Assembly: GCA_016793465.1 (NCBI GenBank)
Contig: JAEUJW010000039.1
Location: 62,001 to 126,000 of the forward strand
DNA length: 64,000 nt
Reading direction: 5' to 3'
From: Myxococcales bacterium
Lineage (GTDB): Bacteria > Myxococcota > Polyangia > Nannocystales > Nannocystaceae
A program made the position numbers and the translations under genes. The notes under the pieces were generated by a model, which saw nothing but the letters and a program-made list of their open reading frames with translations, was not told where the DNA came from and did no database searches. Of the stretch, positions 19,801 to 26,227 are shown piece after piece (within the stretch, counting starts at the first letter, position 1; each line of letters opens with the position of its first letter).

Positions 19801-20077
19801 GCGCGCGCCGGGGCTCGCGCCGCGGGGCGACCGGGCCGGCGGCGTCGGGCCAGCTGTCCTCGGGGACAGGCGCGCGCCGGGGCTCGCGCCGCGGGGCGAC
19901 CGGGCCGGCGGCGTCGGACCAGCTGTCCTCGGGGACATGCGCGCGCCGGGGCTCGCGCCGCGGGGCGACCGGGCCGGCGTCGGGCCAGCTGTCCTCGGGG
20001 ACAGGCGCGCGCCGGGGCTCGATCGGGCCGGCGGCGTCGGCGGGGTCGCTCGCGCCGGCGGCGAGCGTGCCGCTCAC
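16802..20077 (-). CDS. WD40-repeat Ser/Thr protein kinase with repeat-derived N-terminus
   Basis: A 1091-residue protein. Residues 1-145 are a low-complexity tail with five copies of PVPEDSW (about every 22-24 residues) encoded by tandem palindromes. The kinase domain (about 148-370) has GAGGMG (154-159), Lys176, HRDLKPAN and GTPAYMSPEQ; the DFG motif is DWG, as in some myxobacterial and planctomycete kinases. One membrane span (about 393-415), then about 650 residues of WD40-like beta-propeller ending in the well-formed repeat FSPDGALLATGSWDGTVRLWDL. The GTG start overlaps the FHA gene stop as GTGA, so the two are coupled. Probably phosphorylates or docks the FHA partner. Confidence 0.9.
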   Translation of the reverse strand: MSGTLAAGASDPADAAGPIEPRRAPVPEDSWPDAGPVAPRREPRRAHVPEDSWSDAAGPVAPRREPRRAPVPEDSWPDAAGPVAPRREPRRAPVPEDSWPADRADPFDPRREPDTLPVPEDSWPADASGASEPLAAPASEPPPGERYERLGLIGAGGMGRVWLARDRRLGRMVALKEPHDDRHARRLAREARVTAGLEHPGVITVYDEDRAADGRVFYTMRLMRGRPLSQTIAERPDLQARLGLLGRFLGACQAVAYAHAQGVLHRDLKPANIVLGAFDDTQVVDWGLARRLADAPDDPPGAIVGTPAYMSPEQARGEPGDRRADVWSLGVVLRELLAGSPAAALPSTTPPELAAIVARAGARDPADRYADAGALAADVAAYLDGRRVEAHRYTALEVALRFYRAWRVPVLVGGAALVVIAALVVLGTLNLRSERDRAVAAEHSLRLALADADRNLAAALVAQARAVDDHGARAVTEVLAAHALRLADTPAARGLLAGARAAARPLRMASAPVPTCHPIVALDVDDVVCADGSEARRVVRGAVRWRAAVERQIRELRVEAGRVWAVQRGFGLATLDLETGAPDPDPWDNIDFNVGDAWPLRSDRQIGIPQAMMHEECAGGFLVGVAGLIDGPHVVLCADGRIGRADRLEPAILAPGFEGAGFVTFTHMALSPDATRAVVAGSRGRVAVHDLETRETWSLGPPQPDPVRRLVVGPDGQHVAVARERGGVEVYELPALHPVGTIAVSDVRDLRLDWDGSVIVTDGAAATRWLLPAPAEPDLLVDEHGVANLAFSPDGRLLASAHGEGRVNLWELATGERRLTHTIGSGTIKGVAFFPAGDRLAVVQSDRGPLGPHVLSTATGERLWTAPRELASIHRRVAVLGDATLVAPSYGVTMLVHDLARGRDVVVDDCPVQEWQDLATDPHGRHAALVNVDASVHLLTDGPRMRCRQVPAPSTAVAADVSADAGLVVVGAARSLMRTGPGGEVWTVAHPGPAPLDVALSPDERWIATAGPDDGARLWRADDGRLVAELTGHDARVAVVEFSPDGALLATGSWDGTVRLWDLATLDAPAAALLREAEAAWGLDLEDVLAR
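19711..20006 (-). repeat. Palindrome array A: five in-frame copies in the kinase gene
   Basis: Five copies of AGCTGTCCTCGGGGACAGGC begin at 19711, 19783, 19852, 19921 (ends GGGGACATGC) and 19987, spaced 72, 69, 69 and 66 nt. All spacings are multiples of three. Each encodes PVPEDSW on the minus strand, and the sequence between copies is also repeated (APRREPRR). The unit has clearly multiplied as a 66-72-bp block around the palindrome. Confidence 0.9.
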
Positions 20078-20973
20078 CCGCGGTCCTCCACGACGTCGTG
20101 GCGGCGCAGCACCAGCTCGACCTGGCCGGTGCCGACGGCGCGCACGAGGTCGGTGCGGATGCCGGCCTCGCGCAGGCGGGCGCGCAGGCGGCCGAGGTTG
20201 ACGTCCCAGCGCTTGCGCAGGGCCCAGGTGTCGTCCTCGTCGGGCCAGACCTCGCGGGCGACCACGTCCCAGGCCGCGGGCCCGCCGAGCGCGACGAGCT
20301 CGGAGAGGATGCGGGCGTGCACGCCGCCGAACACCGCCGGCGGGCTGTCGCCGCTCTGGACCTGCGCGGTGTCCCAGGCGGCGACGATGCGCAGCGGCGG
20401 GTCGATGCCGCCGGTCACGCGGGTCGGCGAGAGGCCGGCGCCGCGCACGGCCATGGTGAGGGCCGCGAACGGCACGCCGTCGACGGTCCAGCTGTCGCCG
20501 GCGTGCAGCGGGCTGACGCGACCGCCCTGCATGCGCCGCCAGCCGTCGCCGCTGTCCCACAGGATGCAGGGCGCGTCGGGGTCGTGGCGGGCCGACAGCA
20601 CCACCTGCGGGCGCACGTGCAGCGAGCACACGCCGGGCAGCATGGTGGTCGGCAGTCCGGGGGCCGCGAGCGCGAGCACGACGTCGGGCAGCTCGACCGC
20701 CTCGACGACGATCTCGAGGCCCTGGGCGAGGGCGATGCGCTGGCCGACGGCGAGGCGGACCTCGGCGAGGCTGCGCCCGTCGAGCGCGAGGCGGCGGCGC
20801 AGCGCCAGCAGCCAGAGGTCGCCGCCGCGCAGGCTGAGCAGGGCGTGGCCCTCGGACACGCGCGGGTCGTCGATCTGGATGGCCGCGCTCCACAGGCGGC
20901 CGACGAGGTCGCCGGGCGCGACGGTCCGCGACGAACCATCCGGCAGGCGAAACACCGCGAACGCTCGATCCAC
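20074..20973 (-). CDS. FHA-domain protein with winged-helix C-terminus
   Basis: A 299-residue soluble protein. The N-terminal 100 residues resemble a forkhead-associated phosphothreonine-binding domain: VGRLWSAAIQIDDPRVSEGHALLSLRG, then LWLLALRRRLALDGR. The C-terminal 80 residues (WDVVAREVWPDED..RKRWDVNLGRLRARLREAGI) look like an OmpR/SARP-type winged helix. It would bind a phosphorylated protein, probably its partner kinase, whose start overlaps this stop (GTGA). Start: ATG 20982 overlaps the TACAAT -10 box, so the GTG at 20971-20973, 7 nt after the box, is more likely. DNA binding is inferred only. Confidence 0.8.
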   Translation of the reverse strand: MDRAFAVFRLPDGSSRTVAPGDLVGRLWSAAIQIDDPRVSEGHALLSLRGGDLWLLALRRRLALDGRSLAEVRLAVGQRIALAQGLEIVVEAVELPDVVLALAAPGLPTTMLPGVCSLHVRPQVVLSARHDPDAPCILWDSGDGWRRMQGGRVSPLHAGDSWTVDGVPFAALTMAVRGAGLSPTRVTGGIDPPLRIVAAWDTAQVQSGDSPPAVFGGVHARILSELVALGGPAAWDVVAREVWPDEDDTWALRKRWDVNLGRLRARLREAGIRTDLVRAVGTGQVELVLRRHDVVEDRG

Positions 20974-20980
20974 GGCCGGC

Positions 20981-20986
20981 ATTGTA
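20981..20986 (-). promoter_or_regulatory. -10 box TACAAT; decides GTG start of the FHA gene
   Basis: TACAAT on the minus strand overlaps the upstream in-frame ATG (complement 20980-20982), so that ATG would not be in the mRNA. The next start, GTG at 20973, lies 7 nt after the box, matching the leaderless spacing elsewhere. Confidence 0.5.
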
Positions 20987-21074
20987 CGCGGCCCGCGGCG
21001 ACGGATCCGCGGTGACGTGGGTGATCGCAGGCGCCCGGACGCGCGGCCGGGCGCCGCCTCGACCTGTGCGGGTG

Positions 21075-21080
21075 TAGACT
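21075..21080 (+). promoter_or_regulatory. -10 box TAGACT for the ATP-grasp gene
   Basis: TGTAGACT ends 8 nt before GTG 21089. No Shine-Dalgarno sequence; consistent with the leaderless set. Confidence 0.45.
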
Positions 21081-21088
21081 CGCGGGCC

Positions 21089-21877
21089 GTGCCCAGGGTG
21101 GTGTTGTCGCCGCGGTACTCCGCGGACTCGATCGCGGTGTGGCAGGCCGCGCTGGCGCTCGGGTGGTCGACCGCGCGGGTGCGCCACGCCGAGGCGCGGG
21201 CGCTGGTCGGCGCGATCGATGCCGGCGAGGTCGTGATCTACGGCGAGACGCTGCTCGCGGACGCGGTCGCGGGGGCGCTCGACCTGGGGCTGTTCGAACC
21301 GCCGGCGGACTGGCTGCCGGGGCTGCCCGCGGAGCTGCGGCTGCGCGAGGTGACGCTGACGACCCTGGCCGAGGCGCGGCGCGGGGGCGCGGGCCGCTTC
21401 ATCAAGCCGGTCGACGACAAGTTCTTCCCGGCGCGGGTCTACGAGGCGGTCGACATCGACGCCGGCATCGACGACGCGCTGCCGGTGCTGGTGGCCGAGC
21501 CGGTGCGGTTCGGGCTCGAGGTGCGGGCGTTCGTCGGCGACGGGCAGGTGGTCGGGCTGTCGGCGTACATCCGCGACGGCGGGCTCGCCCGCGGGGCCGG
21601 CGACTGGCCGCTCGCGCCGGCCGAGGAGGAGGCGGCGCGCGCGTGCCTCGACCGGGTGATCGCCGCGGTCCCGCTGCCGCCGGCGGTGGTGATCGACGTC
21701 GGCGAGATCGTCGGCCGCGGCTGGGCGGTGGTCGAGGCCAACCCGGCGTGGGCGTCGGGGCTGTGCGGGGTCGACGCGCGCGACGTGCTGCCGCTGCTGC
21801 GCCGGGCCTGCGCGCCGCGCCACGCGATCGACCCGGCAGAGCAGCGGTGGGTGCGGCCGGTCGCGCGGGTCGAGTGA
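21089..21877 (+). CDS. ATP-grasp-like protein
   Basis: A 262-residue protein resembling ATP-grasp proteins of the DUF4343 type. Features seen: RFIKPVDDKFFPARVYEAV, where the Lys would bind ATP; VLVAEPVRFGLEVRAFVGDGQVVGLSAYIRDG in the middle; and VIDVGEIVGRGWAVVEANPAWASGL near the end, with the Glu and Asn expected to bind Mg2+. Such proteins ligate an acid to an amine or thiol at the cost of ATP. The GTG start at 21089 fits the -10 box. It has no obvious pathway neighbours; the substrate is unknown. Confidence 0.78.
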   Translation: MPRVVLSPRYSADSIAVWQAALALGWSTARVRHAEARALVGAIDAGEVVIYGETLLADAVAGALDLGLFEPPADWLPGLPAELRLREVTLTTLAEARRGGAGRFIKPVDDKFFPARVYEAVDIDAGIDDALPVLVAEPVRFGLEVRAFVGDGQVVGLSAYIRDGGLARGAGDWPLAPAEEEAARACLDRVIAAVPLPPAVVIDVGEIVGRGWAVVEANPAWASGLCGVDARDVLPLLRRACAPRHAIDPAEQRWVRPVARVE

Positions 21878-21976
21878 GCGCGACGAACGGCGTATCGAGG
21901 CCGTCTCGCGCGCCGCGTCCGCGTCCGCCGGCGACGACGGCCGCGCCGCGAGATTCCGTTGCGCGCGCGGCCCTGG

Positions 21977-21982
21977 TAGGGT
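21977..21982 (+). promoter_or_regulatory. -10 box TAGGGT, leaderless, for the DUF4259 gene
   Basis: GGTAGGGT is followed by 6 nt and then GTG 21989, the same geometry as the YciI gene promoter. Confidence 0.5.
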
Positions 21983-21988
21983 GCCGGC

Positions 21989-22834
21989 GTGGGCACCTGG
22001 GACGACGGGATCTACGACAACGACAGCGCCCTCGACACGCTGTGGTCGCTGGTGAAGCTCGACGGCGACGAGCCCGACGCGGTCCGCCTGGTCGCGCGCA
22101 TCGGCCTGCTCGCGTGGCTCAACCCGGTCAGCGTGCGCGCGGCCGGGCCGCTGCGCGAGCGCGTCGCGGCGCTCGGCGCGGACGAACTGGCCCGCGTGCC
22201 GGCGGCCTCGCGCGCGGCGCTGGAGCGGCTGCTCGACGATCCGGAGGTTGCGACCGCGGACGGGTCGCGCTCGCGGGCGGCGGAGGCGGCGATCGGCGGC
22301 TACTCGGACGGGCCGCGGATCGACGCGCTGCTGCGCTTCCCGGGGGCCCAGGCGACCATCGAGGCGCTGGCCGACCGCTGCGCCGGCGCGCTCGACCGCG
22401 TGATGCGTGCGGACCGCGACGGCTACGAGCTGGCCGGCGAGCTGGCGGCGCTCGGCGTCCTGATCGAGCTGGCCGAGGCCGGGCTGTGGCGACCCGAGGC
22501 GGCCCGCGTGCAGCGCTGGCGCGACGGGCTGGCGGCGATCGACCGGCGCACGCGAGAGGAGCGCAGCTTCTGGTGGAAGTACTTCAGGCGGGTGCGCGTG
22601 GGGCTCGACCTGCTGGCCCCGGCGCCGCCCGGGGCGGCGCGGCCGAGCGTGCGCGAGCCGGCGGCCCCGGTCCCGGCGGGCCCGGAGGAGCGCTACGCGC
22701 ACGCGAAGTTCGGCGTGGGCGTGCTCGTCGGGCGCAGCGGAGCGGGCGACACGGCCGCGGTCGAGCTCCGCTTCGCCGACGGCGAGGTGCGCAAGATTTT
22801 GGCCCGCTTCGTCACCGCGGTCGACGGCGCGTGA
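21989..22834 (+). CDS. DUF4259 protein with C-terminal Tudor-like extension
   Basis: A 281-residue soluble protein. The N-terminus MGTWDDGIYDNDSALDTLW is the DUF4259 signature. A second DUF4259-like stretch (GGYSDGPRIDALLRF) suggests internal duplication. The last 50 residues, ERYAHAKFGVGVLVGRSGAG..AAVELRFADGEVRKILARFV, match the small SH3/Tudor-like module found at C-termini of UvrD/PcrA helicases and CarD-like proteins, which binds RNA polymerase or nucleic acid in those families. The fusion may point to a role near transcription, but that is inference. Confidence 0.78.
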   Translation: MGTWDDGIYDNDSALDTLWSLVKLDGDEPDAVRLVARIGLLAWLNPVSVRAAGPLRERVAALGADELARVPAASRAALERLLDDPEVATADGSRSRAAEAAIGGYSDGPRIDALLRFPGAQATIEALADRCAGALDRVMRADRDGYELAGELAALGVLIELAEAGLWRPEAARVQRWRDGLAAIDRRTREERSFWWKYFRRVRVGLDLLAPAPPGAARPSVREPAAPVPAGPEERYAHAKFGVGVLVGRSGAGDTAAVELRFADGEVRKILARFVTAVDGA

Positions 22835-22846
22835 GCGGGTCCGGCG

Positions 22847-23350
22847 TCAGGCCGGGTGGCTCCCTAGCCACTTGTGCATGAACGGCACGCTGGCGTCCCA
22901 GCCCTCGCGCAGCTGCTTCTCGAGCGAGCTCTCGATCAGGCCGCCGACCCCGAACACCTTGGCCTCGACGAAGATCTCGGCGATCCGCCGCACGCGATCG
23001 GCGCCGACGGGCTCGACCCGCAGGCTGCCCTCGTTGCGCGTCTTCTCGGCGAGCGCGCTCGGGGTGACCTTCCACTTCCACAGCCGGGTCGCGCGGTCGA
23101 AGCTGCCGTCCTCGATGTAGCTGAAGCTGCTGCCGAGCAGCTTGGCGATCGGGCCCGGCACGTTCATCTTCGGCGTGCCCTTGACCTTGCGGGTGATCGT
23201 CTCCGGGGTCTCGCGCTGCTCGAGGATCTCGTAGGCGCTGAAGCCGAGCCCGTCGAGGTAGAGGCGCCTGTTGTATTCCTGGTCGAAGAACACGCGCCAG
23301 AAGGTGTCGACGTCGCACTTGATCTCGTGTTGGATGGCGAACTTGCCCAT
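22847..23350 (-). CDS. DUF2505 (SRPBCC fold) protein
   Basis: A 167-residue protein matching DUF2505 over its whole length: KFAIQHEIKCDVDTFWRVFFDQEYNRRLY at the start, then YIEDGSFDRATRLWKWKVTPSAL and a C-terminal helix ESSLEKQLREGWDASVPFMHKWL. The START/SRPBCC fold forms a cavity for hydrophobic ligands; function unknown. The start is preceded by GAGGGAG (23357-23363) 6 nt away and a TATAGT box at 23379-23384, so this gene has a normal leader, unlike many neighbours. Confidence 0.85.
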   Translation of the reverse strand: MGKFAIQHEIKCDVDTFWRVFFDQEYNRRLYLDGLGFSAYEILEQRETPETITRKVKGTPKMNVPGPIAKLLGSSFSYIEDGSFDRATRLWKWKVTPSALAEKTRNEGSLRVEPVGADRVRRIAEIFVEAKVFGVGGLIESSLEKQLREGWDASVPFMHKWLGSHPA

Positions 23351-23378
23351 GAGCTGCTCCCTCGCGCTTGCCGGCCGG

Positions 23379-23384
23379 ACTATA
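23379..23384 (-). promoter_or_regulatory. -10 box TATAGT of the DUF2505 gene (leadered)
   Basis: TATAGT on the minus strand with about 28 nt to the ATG, leaving room for the GAGGGAG ribosome-binding site at 23357-23363. It is a useful contrast to the leaderless promoters. Confidence 0.5.
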
Positions 23385-23452
23385 CCAGGCGGGCGCCGCG
23401 ACGACGGGCCGACCCGGGCCGCGCGCGCGCGAAAAGAGGGCGACCGGCGGCG

Positions 23453-24550
23453 TCACCACGGGTCCGCGTGGGCGGGGTCGGCGAGGAACTGCTCGTCGGT
23501 GAGGCTCTCGAGGAAGGCGATCACGTCGGCGCGCTCGGCCTCCGTCAGCTCGAAGCCGCGGATGAAGCTGCTCTTGAACGGGTTGTCGCGGCCGACGCCG
23601 GCGTGCGGACCGTCGGCGATCGTGCGCCCGCCGGCGGCGTAGTGGTCGAGCACCGCGGACAGGCTGGCGACGCTGCCGTCGTGCATGTACGGCCCGGTCA
23701 CCGCGACGTTGCGCAGCGTCGGCACGCGGAAGCGGCCCATGTCGGCGGCGGCGCCGGTGAACTCGTAGAGGCCGCGGTTGCCCGGCGGGTAGCCGCCCAC
23801 GCCGTCGACGTTGTAGAGGCCGGTGTTGTGGAAGATGCCGCTGCGCAGCGGCTTGCCCTCGTAGGCCACGCTGTCCTGGAAGTTGAAGCCGGCGTGGCAG
23901 TGGAAGCACTCGAGGCGCTCCGAGTTGAACAGCGCCAGGCCTCGCCGGGCCGAGGCCGACAGCGCCTGCTCGTCGCCGCGGGTGTAGCGGTCGTAGGCGG
24001 AGTTCGCCGACAGCAGCGAGCGCTCGAACGAGGTCAGGGCCCGCGAGACGTTGTTGAGGGTGAACGGGTCGGCGTCGTCGGGGAAGGCGTCGGCGAACAG
24101 CCGGGCGTACGTCGGCTCGGCGCGCAGGCGGTCGATCAGCTCGTCCTCGCGGCCGCGCATGCCGAGCTCGACCGGATCGTCGCCGAACAGCGGGACCAGC
24201 ATCTGCTGCTCGAGCGTGACGAGCACCGGGTTGGCCCAGGTGTAGGTCGTCGCGTAGGCGACGTTGGCCAGGCTCATCGAGTTGCGCGGCGTGGTCTGGC
24301 CGGTCGAGCCCAGCGCCAGCGCCTCGTCGGTGGCGAACGCCAGCTCCTGCAGGTGGCAGGTCGCGCACGCCTGGGTCTGGTTGCCCGACAGGCGCGTGTC
24401 GTAGAACAGGTGGCGGCCGAGCTCGACCTTCTCGGCCGTCATCGGGTTGTCCTCCGGGACCAGCGGGACCGGCAGGCCCTCCGGCACCCACGCGTACGGG
24501 GCGTCCGCGTCGCAGGCGGCGAGGGCGGCGAGGAGGACGAGGCGCCGCAT
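23453..24550 (-). CDS. MbnH-like di-heme enzyme (cytochrome c peroxidase family)
   Basis: A 365-residue lipoprotein (lipobox LAAC, Cys13) with two c-type heme sites: CATCH at 62-66 and CFHCH at 215-219, plus VELGRHLFYDTRLSG and the C-terminal YMHDGSV typical of the MauG/CcpA superfamily. The gene directly follows an MbnP-like gene (TGATG overlap), the gene pair in which MbnH oxidises a Trp of MbnP to kynurenine and creates a copper site. So it most likely modifies its neighbour in the periplasm rather than destroying peroxide. Confidence 0.88.
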   Translation of the reverse strand: MRRLVLLAALAACDADAPYAWVPEGLPVPLVPEDNPMTAEKVELGRHLFYDTRLSGNQTQACATCHLQELAFATDEALALGSTGQTTPRNSMSLANVAYATTYTWANPVLVTLEQQMLVPLFGDDPVELGMRGREDELIDRLRAEPTYARLFADAFPDDADPFTLNNVSRALTSFERSLLSANSAYDRYTRGDEQALSASARRGLALFNSERLECFHCHAGFNFQDSVAYEGKPLRSGIFHNTGLYNVDGVGGYPPGNRGLYEFTGAAADMGRFRVPTLRNVAVTGPYMHDGSVASLSAVLDHYAAGGRTIADGPHAGVGRDNPFKSSFIRGFELTEAERADVIAFLESLTDEQFLADPAHADPW

Positions 24551-25452
24551 CACTGCACCCGGAACACGCTCTGGCCGCCCGCGTCGGCGCCGCTGGTCCA
24601 GTCGAGGCCGAGCGGCGCGAACATCTTGGAGCACAGGGCCTCGGGGCCGAACGAGTGGCACGCGCACGACGTCTCGCCGTCCATCTCGGCGCAGTCGGCC
24701 GCGGGCGCGGCCAGCGGGAGCTGCGACCACACCGCGCCCCAGTCGACCACGACCGTGTTGGCGTCGAGGTCGAAGCCGTCGAGCGCGACCTCCGGGCGGT
24801 TCGGGTTGGTGCACGACACGACCTCGCCGGCCACCGCGTCGCCGGCGCAGCCGGTGCTGCCGACGTGCACGCCGGCGGCGTACGGCGCGTCGCCGCCGAA
24901 CTCGCCCCAGGCGGCGAAGAAGATGTGGCCGGCGTTCCACGACCACGACATCGTGGTGTCGTTGAGCGGCGCGGGCAGGGTGGTCAGGTCGCCGTGGTTC
25001 GAGTCCTCGGGCACGCCGACGCGGAAGCGCAGGCCGACGAACTCGTTGACGTAGCCGCCGCCGTGGCGCGGGGCGGCGCGCACGGTCCCGGTGATGTTGG
25101 TGTGGATCGATCGGGTGCCGTTGAGGCAGCCGCCGGTGCCGTTCTCGAAGTCGAGCAGGGCCACGCCGCCGCCCTGGTAGTCGCCGTCGTCCTCGATGTC
25201 GAGCGGGTGCTCGGCGCCGTCCTCGCCGATCAGGCGGACGTCGTGCACGAAGAACCGGAAGTCCTGCGGCGTGCCGGTCGAGCCGTCGGCGCCGAGGCCG
25301 GCGTAGTCCTTGCCGCACTCGAACGGCTCGCCGCCGACGCGGGCGTCGAACGTGATGGTCACGCGCTCCTCGACGAACCCGCCGTCGTCGTGGTCGTCGC
25401 AGGAGGTGAGCAGGCAGAGGGCGAGCGGGGCGAGGATACGGAGCGGATGCAT
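24550..25452 (-). CDS. MbnP-like copper-binding lipoprotein
   Basis: A 300-residue lipoprotein (lipobox LLTSC, Cys18). It has the MbnP layout: a strand-rich start ITFDARVGGEPFECG, DFRFFVHDVRLIGEDG, the WxW motif in MSWSWNAGHIFFAAWGEF, and several Cys pairs (GGCLNG, TGCAGD, VVSCTN, DCAEMDGETSCACH, LCSKMF). In characterised MbnP one Trp is converted to kynurenine by MbnH and helps bind copper. Start chosen with AAGGAG 7 nt upstream. Overlaps the MbnH-like gene as TGATG, so both are made together. Methanobactin genes are absent, so the role is probably copper handling independent of methanobactin. Confidence 0.85.
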   Translation of the reverse strand: MHPLRILAPLALCLLTSCDDHDDGGFVEERVTITFDARVGGEPFECGKDYAGLGADGSTGTPQDFRFFVHDVRLIGEDGAEHPLDIEDDGDYQGGGVALLDFENGTGGCLNGTRSIHTNITGTVRAAPRHGGGYVNEFVGLRFRVGVPEDSNHGDLTTLPAPLNDTTMSWSWNAGHIFFAAWGEFGGDAPYAAGVHVGSTGCAGDAVAGEVVSCTNPNRPEVALDGFDLDANTVVVDWGAVWSQLPLAAPAADCAEMDGETSCACHSFGPEALCSKMFAPLGLDWTSGADAGGQSVFRVQ

Positions 25453-25483
25453 GGTGGTTCTCCTTGGGGGGCGGGGGTGAGGG

Positions 25484-26062
25484 TCAGTCGACGCACGGGT
25501 CGGCGCCCATGGCGGCTTCGCAGGCGCCGGCCACGTCGTGGCCCATGGCGCAGAAGTGCAGGCGGCACTCGATCGAATTGCCGCTGGTCGCCGGCGCGCC
25601 GACGCTCGGCACGGCCTCGGCGGCGGCCATGCACATGGCCTCGGACTGCTCGTGATCCTCGCCCCAGGTGCCGTGGTAGAGGTCGTGGCAGCTGTCGAGC
25701 ATGCACAGGCAGTAGTCCTCGGCGAGGCTGCCGCCGGCGGTCGTGCCGGCCTCGGAGGTCGCGTGGTCGGTGGTGCCGTGGTCCGCGTGGGTGTCGGCGG
25801 TGGTGCCCGTCTCGTGGCCGGTGCTCGCGTCGCCGCTGCTCGAGTGGTCGTGGTCGCTGTCGTGCGTGTGGGTGGTGGCGCCGCCGGTCGTGACCGTCGC
25901 GTCGCCCGTGGTCGCGGCCCCGGACGTGCTCGTGCCCGGAGGGGTCGTCGCCGCGGTCGCGTCGGTCGTGTCGGAGGCCGGCGTGTCGGTGCCGGAGTCC
26001 GAGCCGCCGCACGCGCCGAGCAGGAGGGAGAGCATGAAGGGAGATAATTTCAGGGTGTGCAT
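25484..26062 (-). CDS. His- and Cys-rich stalk lipoprotein
   Basis: A 192-residue lipoprotein (lipobox LLGAC, Cys18). After a Thr/Ser stalk comes a segment with many His (THTHDSDHDH, TGHETGTTADTHADHGTTDH), then a compact Cys-rich domain (YCLCMLDSCHDLYHGTW, AMCMAAA, ECRLHFCAMGH, GACEAA, DPCVD) with eight Cys. His clusters of this kind commonly bind Cu, Zn or Ni. It lies directly upstream of the MbnP/MbnH pair (31-nt gap), so it may deliver or hold the metal. No known family recognised. Confidence 0.75.
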   Translation of the reverse strand: MHTLKLSPFMLSLLLGACGGSDSGTDTPASDTTDATAATTPPGTSTSGAATTGDATVTTGGATTHTHDSDHDHSSSGDASTGHETGTTADTHADHGTTDHATSEAGTTAGGSLAEDYCLCMLDSCHDLYHGTWGEDHEQSEAMCMAAAEAVPSVGAPATSGNSIECRLHFCAMGHDVAGACEAAMGADPCVD

Positions 26063-26094
26063 CGGACGGTCGCGAACGGGTGCGCGCCGGGTCC

Positions 26095-26100
26095 ACTGTA
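26095..26100 (-). promoter_or_regulatory. Possible internal promoter TACAGT
   Basis: TACAGT on the minus strand, 32 nt upstream of the His-rich lipoprotein ATG, in the 165-nt gap that also holds a strong hairpin. It could drive the lipoprotein-MbnP-MbnH genes separately from the upstream genes. Confidence 0.35.
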
Positions 26101-26165
26101 GGGAATTGGCGAAGGGCCGGCGGGGCTGCGACACGGGGTCGCAACGACGGAGGTGACGGGACATC

Positions 26166-26190
26166 CCCGTGCGACCGACGGTCGCACGGG
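26166..26190. terminator. Strong hairpin inside the metal/redox gene group
   Basis: CCCGTGCGACC-GAC-GGTCGCACGGG: a perfect 11-bp inverted repeat with a 3-nt loop, 38 nt after the barrel gene stop (minus strand). No T-run follows. Likely a transcript end or RNA stabiliser separating the barrel/cytochrome genes from the His-rich lipoprotein; an operator is possible. Confidence 0.55.
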
Positions 26191-26227
26191 CGGAGCACCC
26201 GTGGGCTCGTCGCGGCGCGGCGCCCGA

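Noticed and set aside
24998..25012. GGTTCGAGTCC, similar to a tRNA T-loop
   Set aside because: It lies inside the MbnP-like coding sequence and no cloverleaf can be built around it.
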